Source: Bacteroidota bacterium (GTDB lineage Bacteria > Bacteroidota > Bacteroidia > M30B66). Taken from it: DNA of 6,875 bases. Both the position numbers and the translations under genes were made by a program. Positions within the stretch are counted from its first letter, which is position 1, and each line of letters begins with the position of its first letter. Shown in pieces: positions 1-5,306 of this stretch. The stretch lies in the NCBI GenBank assembly GCA_020438185.1, contig JAGQVC010000090.1, positions 1-6,875 of the forward strand, read 5' to 3'. The notes beneath the pieces are model-generated. The model worked only from the letters and a program-made list of their open reading frames with translations, was not told the DNA's origin and made no database searches.

Positions 1-1
1 G

Positions 2-475
2 CTCGAGGCGTTTTCAAAATGTTTGAAAAAGGAAAGCAATCTAAATTTGAGTATAATTGGTGATGGCGTTGAAAAAGAGCGACTTGCAAATCTGAGTAAG
101 GAACTCGGTATTGAGAACCGGATAAACTTCATCGGTGCTCTAAGTCCGAAAAAACTAAGAGAGGAAATTCATAAATACGGAATATTTATTTCATCAAGTC
201 TTTACGAAACATTTGGAGTTGCGCTGGTAGAGGCTCTTGGAGCCGGCATGCCTGCTGTGGCAACTAAATGCGGCGGGCCTGAAGACATTATTACTTCAAA
301 AAACGGCAGATTGGCTGAAACTGCAAATGCAGAATCACTGTCAAATGAAATTTTGTATGTTTATCGGAACTATAAAGGATTTGACAGAAAATCAATCAGA
401 CAGGATGCCATTGATCGGTTTGGCAAGGAAACATGTATTCAAAAAATGAAGCAAATAATTGATGGACTTAATTAA
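2..475 (+). CDS. GT4-type glycosyltransferase, C-terminal part (5' end outside window)
   Basis: This is the C-terminal, nucleotide-sugar-binding half of a GT-B fold, family 4 retaining glycosyltransferase. The frame is open to the left edge of the window, so the 157 visible residues are only the end of a protein that is usually 350-400 aa. Visible landmarks, numbered in the fragment, are the strand and turn LSIIGDGVEKERL (16-28), NRINFIGALS (39-48), the EX7E motif ETFGVALVE (69-77) and the following AGMPAVATKCGGPEDII (81-97), all standard for GT4. The EX7E glutamates normally contact the donor sugar and nucleotide. A TTG at 23 is an internal codon, not the start, because homologous sequence (LEAFSKCLKK) continues upstream of it. 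The gene overlaps the next by 14 bases and so belongs to the same operon. It probably adds one sugar to a lipid-linked repeat unit in the cytoplasm. Donor and acceptor cannot be read from the sequence. Family assignment is firm; the specific role is inference. Confidence 0.93.
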   Translation, partial: LEAFSKCLKKESNLNLSIIGDGVEKERLANLSKELGIENRINFIGALSPKKLREEIHKYGIFISSSLYETFGVALVEALGAGMPAVATKCGGPEDIITSKNGRLAETANAESLSNEILYVYRNYKGFDRKSIRQDAIDRFGKETCIQKMKQIIDGLN

Positions 476-1772
476 AAAGGAGAGCTTAAAACAAAAATTA
501 TATAAAACACTGCTTTTTACGCTGGTGTTTAGTATTCCTTTTGGTTTTTATCTTTTTCCTTTCGCCTTCGGCGGAATTCATGTCTTCGGCTTTCGAATTA
601 TCCATATGCTGTGCCTCGCCGTTTTATTAGTGAACCGAGATTTAGTATTATTTACCGGGAAACACAGTAAAAGGTTGTTTTATGCTATTTCCATCTGGAT
701 TCTTTATGCGCTGGGAAGCTATTTTTATGCATTTGACAAACGCGCCGTTCTTCACGAAACGGCATTCCTGCTTTCTGGTTTTAGTTTAATTCTGGTTTTT
801 CAATCGTTTCTCAAGCATGTCAAATTTGGTCCTCGGGTAATGCTTTATGCCTGTGCTGCGGGCCTTGCGGGACAGTTATTAATTAACTTTATTGAGATTT
901 TTCAGGGAATACATCTGGACGGAAATTTCCTGGAAGTAGTTAGTCTTTATGACACAAATAGTTTAGTAAAATTTATTCCCGCCGGAACTTTTGATAACCC
1001 AAACAATCTGGCCATTTTTTTAAATCTGGCCATGCTGGCTTTACTGGCATTATTCAAGCTAAAACCCGAACGAAGTGACCTCTGGCTGTTGCTCCTGGTT
1101 TTGTCCAGCGTTGTATTGTTTAGTTGCTACAGCCGTTTCGGAATGATTAATTTTATCTTTATTGTCGCTCTTTTTCCATTCTTTTTTAATTATCCGGGAT
1201 ATCTCAGGGAGCTAATTTTGAAAACCTCGTCATTCAGATATATAATTTTGGGATTAGTGCTTTCGGCTTCTGTTGTTTTGTATAACGGAATGGATTACCG
1301 AAGCGTTGAAAAAACCGAAGGAAAATCAAGTGATAAATCAATTGCAGTGAGAAAAAATCTGATTCTGAATGGAATCGACTTTTTCAGAGCTTCCAACGGA
1401 GTTGGAATCGGTGCCGGGAATTTTGAAAGCTACCATACTTACAGCAAGATAAAATACAATACAAAGGGAATAATTAATTCACATAATTGGATCATACAAA
1501 TTTTGTCGCAGTATGGAATATTAATCACACTGTTGTTGTTTACATGGTATGTTTCCACCGGGTGGCATATTTTCAAGATTTCAATTTCGAAAACTATTCA
1601 GGAAAATACATTCAGACCTTTTATAGTCATGGTATTTATCATGATGATTATTTATCCTGTAATATCCATGATGCCAAGTAATTTCCTGCAAAATCCATAT
1701 AACTGGCTGATGCTATGCCTGTTCGCATTTGTAGCAGACCATGGTAAACAAATGGCGCAAAATGAATTCTAG
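462..1772 (+). CDS. O-antigen polymerase/ligase-family (Wzy_C-type) inner-membrane protein
   Basis: A polytopic membrane protein of 436 aa with about eleven to twelve hydrophobic segments. A long hydrophilic loop lies at roughly residues 276-342, before the last three segments, as in the Wzy polymerase/WaaL ligase superfamily. Family-like motifs are PAGTFDNPNNLA (173-184), SRFG (224-227), VRKNLILNG (296-304), GVGIGAGNF (313-321) and SHNWIIQILSQYG (340-352). The arginine near 297 and histidine near 341 sit where this family usually has functionally important periplasmic-loop residues. The predicted role is to polymerise or ligate undecaprenyl-diphosphate-linked repeat units on the periplasmic side. 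The ATG at 462 is preferred over the TTG at 459 directly before it; either way the start lies inside the preceding gene. It overlaps the glycosyltransferase genes on both sides. Polymerase versus ligase cannot be separated by eye, and a second protein of this type lies three genes on. I lean to polymerase only because it is embedded among glycosyltransferases. Confidence 0.88.
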   Translation: MDLIKKESLKQKLYKTLLFTLVFSIPFGFYLFPFAFGGIHVFGFRIIHMLCLAVLLVNRDLVLFTGKHSKRLFYAISIWILYALGSYFYAFDKRAVLHETAFLLSGFSLILVFQSFLKHVKFGPRVMLYACAAGLAGQLLINFIEIFQGIHLDGNFLEVVSLYDTNSLVKFIPAGTFDNPNNLAIFLNLAMLALLALFKLKPERSDLWLLLLVLSSVVLFSCYSRFGMINFIFIVALFPFFFNYPGYLRELILKTSSFRYIILGLVLSASVVLYNGMDYRSVEKTEGKSSDKSIAVRKNLILNGIDFFRASNGVGIGAGNFESYHTYSKIKYNTKGIINSHNWIIQILSQYGILITLLLFTWYVSTGWHIFKISISKTIQENTFRPFIVMVFIMMIIYPVISMMPSNFLQNPYNWLMLCLFAFVADHGKQMAQNEF

Positions 1773-2793
1773 AAAAATTCATTCTGCTCACGGACCAAAA
1801 TCCTGGAATCAAACGGCACAAAAGAATGCCAAAGCTGATTTATTAATAGGAATTGAAAGTGTTGGCTATACCTACTTTGATTTACTCAATCCAATTAGGT
1901 TTCTTCGGATTTTATGGAAAACAGATGTCTTTCACTTTTATGCAGGATACACCCTACTTCCTATTAGCACAAATCATTTCAGATTGTATGCGCTGCTGGG
2001 AGGGTTTGATATCAGAATATTGAAATTGTTCAGGAAAAAAATTGTCCTTCATTACCAGGGTTGTGAGCTCAGAGACCGGTTTAATGAAGAAGCTCAGGTA
2101 GTGTGCACGAATTGCAAAAGGAAGGAAGTCTACTGCCGCAACGACCGGGCAACAGGCCGAAGAAAAAGAATAATATCAAACAGCAGGAGAGCCGATGCAC
2201 TGGTAGTAACAACTCCTGACCTGAAGCAATATTTAGAGCCATTGAATTCAACCTGGATACCAAAAATCGGCCTGAATTTGAGTGAACATAATTCAAGGAA
2301 CATTTCTCAATCCGGGAAGCTCAAAATTATCCATGCACCATCGAATCGTTCCATTAAAGGGAGCGATAAAGTAATAGAAGTTATATCGAAACATTCGGAT
2401 AAATTTGAGCTTATTTTACTCGAGAATGTGAGCCGGGAAGAAGTTTACAGGAATGCTCTGCAGGCAGATCTGGCTGTTGATCAGCTGCGAATTGGATGGT
2501 ACGGTAATTTTGCTGTTGAAATGATGTCAATCGGACTTCCGGTAATATGCTTTATCAAAAGATCATTTATTCCAGATTCACTTAATGAGTTTCCAATAAT
2601 TAATGCCAGCCCTGTAAATTTAGAAGATGTCCTGCTGGAAATATATGAGAATCGCAATTTTGCAAATACAAAAAAAGCGCTGAATACAATTTATTTAAAA
2701 CGGCATCACTCTGAAGAGGCGATTGCAGGAAAATTAAAAAGTGTTTACGATAAAATATTCAGAAATACACAGGGTAGAAATTCAAAAAAATGA
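1762..2793 (+). CDS. GT4-like glycosyltransferase with a cysteine cluster
   Basis: A soluble GT-B-type glycosyltransferase. Numbering here is from an alternative ATG at 1741, which would give 350 aa; the chosen ATG at 1762 is residue 8 and gives 343 aa. I prefer 1762 because its upstream stretch is more A-rich and it places the strand RKIHSAHGP near the N-terminus. N-terminal half: TDVFHFYAGYTLLP (61-74), KKIVLHYQGCELR (99-111), a cysteine cluster C108, CTNC (122-125) and C132, then RADALVVTTPDL (150-161). C-terminal half: KLKIIHAPSNRSIKGSDKV (193-211), ADLAVDQLRIGWYGNFAVE (242-260) and GLPVI (265-269), which match a GT4 subgroup with a VDQL...GWYG...E donor-site region. It probably transfers a sugar to the lipid-linked repeat unit at the cytoplasmic membrane; the sugar is unknown. 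It overlaps the upstream gene (11 bases from 1762, 32 from 1741) and shares ATGA with the next. The region before residue 60 looks shorter than in relatives as I recall them. Confidence 0.87.
   Translation: MNSRKIHSAHGPKSWNQTAQKNAKADLLIGIESVGYTYFDLLNPIRFLRILWKTDVFHFYAGYTLLPISTNHFRLYALLGGFDIRILKLFRKKIVLHYQGCELRDRFNEEAQVVCTNCKRKEVYCRNDRATGRRKRIISNSRRADALVVTTPDLKQYLEPLNSTWIPKIGLNLSEHNSRNISQSGKLKIIHAPSNRSIKGSDKVIEVISKHSDKFELILLENVSREEVYRNALQADLAVDQLRIGWYGNFAVEMMSIGLPVICFIKRSFIPDSLNEFPIINASPVNLEDVLLEIYENRNFANTKKALNTIYLKRHHSEEAIAGKLKSVYDKIFRNTQGRNSKK
2790..2793 (+). promoter_or_regulatory. ATGA stop/start overlap (translational coupling)
   Basis: The TGA of the cysteine-cluster glycosyltransferase (2791-2793) shares bases with the ATG of the WbuB-like enzyme (2790-2792). 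A run of seven As directly precedes the TGA, its last A serving as the first base of the ATG. No Shine-Dalgarno-like sequence stands at the usual distance, so re-initiation by the terminating ribosome is the likely mode; this is inferred from layout. Confidence 0.7.
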
Positions 2794-4025
2794 GGATTCT
2801 TATTTTAACACAGTATTTCCCTCCCGAAACCGGAGCTCCGCAGAACAGATTGTTCGAAACAGCTGTAAGATTAAAAAATGCCGGCGATCAGGTAGAAATC
2901 CTCACGGCTATGCCGAATTACCCTAAAAACAAAATATTTGATGAATATCGGGGCAAATGGTTTTTAAAAGAATTCATGCTGGATATGCCTGTGTATCGTT
3001 CATTTGTTTATACTGGCAAAAGCCGATCAATTATTTCACGACTCCTTAATTATTTTTCATTTGTATTTTCCAGCTTAATTGCAGCCGGCAGAATTAAAGG
3101 CAGGTTTGACTATGTAATATGTGAAAGCCCGCCCTTGTTTCTGGGCTTGAGTGCGGTCTGGATAAGCAGGAGAAAAAGGGCGAAGCTCATTTTTAACGTC
3201 TCCGATTTATGGCCTGAAAGTGCTGAAAAGCTTGGAATTATTAGCAATATATTTTTATTAAGCTCGGCAGAAAAACTCGAATTATGGCTTTATAAAAAAG
3301 CATTCATTGTTTCAGGACAAACACAAGGTATTATCCGAAGAATCAGGGAGAGAACTGAGCACAAACGTCTTTATTGGCTTCCCAACGGTGTTGATCCGCA
3401 ATTTTTTAATCCCGACGAAACCACCAAATCATGGCGAACGGAAAACGGATTTGAAAAAGACGATTTCCTGCTGCTTTATGCAGGTATAATTGGTCACGCT
3501 CAGGGTCTTGAAGTAATTATTAATGCAGCCTCGAAGCTCGAAAATTACTCTGGAATAAAATTTCTTCTGGTTGGGGATGGTCCGGAAAAAGAAAAGCTTG
3601 AAAAATTAGTGGCTGAAAGGAATTGTAAGCAGGTTTACTTTTTCCCTAATCAGGAAAAAAAGCAAATGCCGGCAATTGTAAATTCGTGCAATATGACTAT
3701 TGTTCCTTTAAAGAGACTTCCGCTTTTTGAAGGAGCTATTCCATCAAAGATATTCGAAAACCTCGCTATGAAAGTTCCTGTAATCCTGGGTGTTGAAGGT
3801 GAAGCCAAAAATTTATTTATTGATGAAGGTAAGGCAGGGTCAGCCTTTGATCCAGAAAATTCTGAAGATCTTGCTCAAAAAGTATTGTATTACTTTAATA
3901 ATCCTCAGGCGGTTACCGAAGCTGCTGAAAGCGGACGAAACTATGTTCTTAAAAAATTTAACCGGGATAAATTAGCCGGAGATTTCAGAACCTATTTATT
4001 ACAGAATGTTAAATCTGAAATTTGA
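2790..4025 (+). CDS. WbuB-like GT4 glycosyltransferase
   Basis: A full-length 411-aa GT4 enzyme of the WbuB/WcaI-like group. N-terminal domain: RILILTQYFPPETGAPQNRL (2-21), a strand-turn opening with a glycine typical of the acceptor domain; TAMPNYPKNKIFDEYRG (39-55); CESPPLFLGL (111-120); NVSDLWPES (136-144), a hallmark of this subgroup. C-terminal domain: WLPNGVDPQFF (196-206), LLYAGIIGHAQGLEVI (228-243), LLVGDGPEKEKL (259-270) and IPSKIFENLAMKVPVI (317-332), which carries the glutamate equivalent to the donor-binding EX7E region. Characterised WbuB relatives transfer an N-acetylated 6-deoxyhexosamine such as L-FucNAc to a lipid-linked acceptor in O-antigen synthesis. A similar sugar here is plausible but unproven. 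Its ATG overlaps the previous stop (ATGA), so start and coupling are clear. Its TGA overlaps the next start (TTGA). Confidence 0.93.
   Translation: MRILILTQYFPPETGAPQNRLFETAVRLKNAGDQVEILTAMPNYPKNKIFDEYRGKWFLKEFMLDMPVYRSFVYTGKSRSIISRLLNYFSFVFSSLIAAGRIKGRFDYVICESPPLFLGLSAVWISRRKRAKLIFNVSDLWPESAEKLGIISNIFLLSSAEKLELWLYKKAFIVSGQTQGIIRRIRERTEHKRLYWLPNGVDPQFFNPDETTKSWRTENGFEKDDFLLLYAGIIGHAQGLEVIINAASKLENYSGIKFLLVGDGPEKEKLEKLVAERNCKQVYFFPNQEKKQMPAIVNSCNMTIVPLKRLPLFEGAIPSKIFENLAMKVPVILGVEGEAKNLFIDEGKAGSAFDPENSEDLAQKVLYYFNNPQAVTEAAESGRNYVLKKFNRDKLAGDFRTYLLQNVKSEI
4022..4025 (+). promoter_or_regulatory. TTGA stop/start overlap with a TTG start codon
   Basis: The TGA of the WbuB-like enzyme (4023-4025) overlaps a TTG (4022-4024) that starts the second polymerase/ligase-family gene. 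This mirrors the ATGA junction upstream. TTG is chosen because an in-frame stop lies two codons upstream (4016-4018) and the first in-frame ATG comes 19 codons later, inside the first hydrophobic segment. A TTG start in a coupled position may lower expression of this membrane protein, which is inference. Confidence 0.6.
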
Positions 4026-5263
4026 GCATTTTCAAAACATATCAGAATAAAACCGGACAACTATTCATAGTTTGTCTTATGCTGGCGCTTATGCCCGCCT
4101 TTCAGGGTTTGATGTCTGTGGTTTTGTTGTTGCTTATTTTAAATGTAGCCTATTCCATTTTCACAAGAAAGGCAATTAATCCATTTTCATCCCGGTTATT
4201 GCGCTGGAGCCTGATGCTTTCGGTAATTTATATTTTGGGAAGCATTGGAAGCAGGCATCCTGACCGAACCAGTTTTGAAGTAATTCAGAAAAGTTCAGTT
4301 GCATTAATGGGAATTCTCCTGATAGCGGGGAATTTAAATCACCCCGGATTACAATTCCAGGCAAAGCGCATTTTTATTTTGAGTAATATTCTCGCATTAC
4401 TCTATTGCCTTTTGTTTGGTGCATACAAGGTCCTCCAAATCGGAGAGCCTGAATATCTCTTTTATACTAAACTATCTGTATTTCTTCATCCGGGCTATTT
4501 TGCCATGTATCTAAGCCTGTGCTTTGCGTTTCTGATTGATGATTTAAAAAGAAAAGAAAAACTTCTTGGATATTCTTCCCTCAATTGGATTGCATTGATA
4601 ATTATTGCCGTTGGTATTTATTTACTTGCATCTAAAAGTGGAATTTTAACCGCACTGGCAATTATTCTTATTTTCGCAATCAGGGCAGTTAAACATTCCG
4701 TAAATCTAAGGAAGTCCATACTGGTTGCAGCTCTGAGTTTTATTGCATTAATTATTACATTTTCGCTTATTCCTTCCAAAAGCAACAGGATAAGAACTAT
4801 TTTCAGCGATTTTACTTCTGTAAAAGAAAAGAAAGATTATCAGCTTAATACTACCGGACAGAGAATTCTCATCTGGAGAGCAGCATCGGAGGTTATCGAA
4901 AACAATTTCTGGATTGGAACGGGTGTAGGAAATGAGAATTTCGAAATGGATAGAATATTTGAACGGGAAGGGCAAAATTTCCTGCTCGAAAAAAAGCCAA
5001 ATGCACACAACCAATTTCTGCAGGTATTTATGGCTTTGGGCGTTTCCGGTTTTTTATTTTTTTGTGCCTACTTATTAATTCCCGTTTATTATTCCATTAA
5101 AAGAAAAGATATCATTCTTTTATCCTTTGCTATTATTGTGATATTAAATGCTCTAACGGAATCTACTTTCAACCGGCAGGCGGGGGTTCTTTTTTGGGCT
5201 GTTTGGGCCTTCATTCTGATTGATGGGAACGAAGCCTTGACAGATTCAAATAAAAAGTCCTGA
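4022..5263 (+). CDS. O-antigen ligase/polymerase-family (Wzy_C-type) inner-membrane protein
   Basis: A 413-aa polytopic membrane protein with about eleven to twelve hydrophobic segments and a long hydrophilic loop near residues 251-328. Family-like motifs are HPGYFAMYL (156-164), SKSGIL (204-209), GQRILIWRAASEVI (279-292), WIGTGVGN (297-304), NAHNQFLQVFMALG (327-340) and TESTFNRQAGVLFWA (379-393). The Q-R...W-R pattern, the G-x-G-x-GN turn and the H-N-x-x-L-Q helix are the usual Wzy_C signature. Predicted role: periplasmic polymerisation of repeat units, or ligation of the glycan to a lipid A-core-like acceptor. The start is a TTG at 4022 overlapping the previous stop (TTGA). An in-frame stop lies at 4016-4018, and the next ATG (4079, residue 20) would cut into the first membrane segment, so TTG is favoured. 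It is the last gene of the operon; its TGA sits within the terminator stem. It differs strongly from the protein at 462-1772, so a recent duplication is unlikely. Confidence 0.9.
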   Translation: MSIFKTYQNKTGQLFIVCLMLALMPAFQGLMSVVLLLLILNVAYSIFTRKAINPFSSRLLRWSLMLSVIYILGSIGSRHPDRTSFEVIQKSSVALMGILLIAGNLNHPGLQFQAKRIFILSNILALLYCLLFGAYKVLQIGEPEYLFYTKLSVFLHPGYFAMYLSLCFAFLIDDLKRKEKLLGYSSLNWIALIIIAVGIYLLASKSGILTALAIILIFAIRAVKHSVNLRKSILVAALSFIALIITFSLIPSKSNRIRTIFSDFTSVKEKKDYQLNTTGQRILIWRAASEVIENNFWIGTGVGNENFEMDRIFEREGQNFLLEKKPNAHNQFLQVFMALGVSGFLFFCAYLLIPVYYSIKRKDIILLSFAIIVILNALTESTFNRQAGVLFWAVWAFILIDGNEALTDSNKKS

Positions 5264-5282
5264 TACACCTGGCATCAGGACT
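5256..5282. terminator. Bidirectional rho-independent terminator between convergent genes
   Basis: A perfect 9-bp inverted repeat, AGTCCTGAT (5256-5264) and ATCAGGACT (5274-5282), encloses a 9-base loop. Read on the minus strand, the stem runs directly into TTTTTATTT (5256 back to 5248), a good U-tract, 24 bases past the stop codon of the T9SS gene. Read on the plus strand it is followed by an interrupted T-rich run (TTGTTTCCTTTT, about 5291-5302), so it should terminate the polysaccharide operon less efficiently. The left arm contains the TGA stop codon (5261-5263) of the upstream gene. No stability calculation was done. Confidence 0.8.
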
Positions 5283-5306
5283 CTTGCAATTGTTTCCTTT
5301 TATGAA

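Noticed and set aside
23..475. TTG at 23 as the start of a short standalone protein
   Set aside because: The frame is open to the window edge and the residues upstream (LEAFSKC) fit the GT4 family, so the gene is cut by the window rather than short.
2081..2296. Minus-strand open frame of 71 codons within the cysteine-cluster glycosyltransferase
   Set aside because: Antisense shadow with no motif and no independent regulatory signal.
4748..5014. Open frame of 88 codons on the minus strand inside the second polymerase/ligase-family gene
   Set aside because: Fully antisense to a gene with clear family motifs; phenylalanine/isoleucine-rich sequence reflects AT-rich codons of the real gene.
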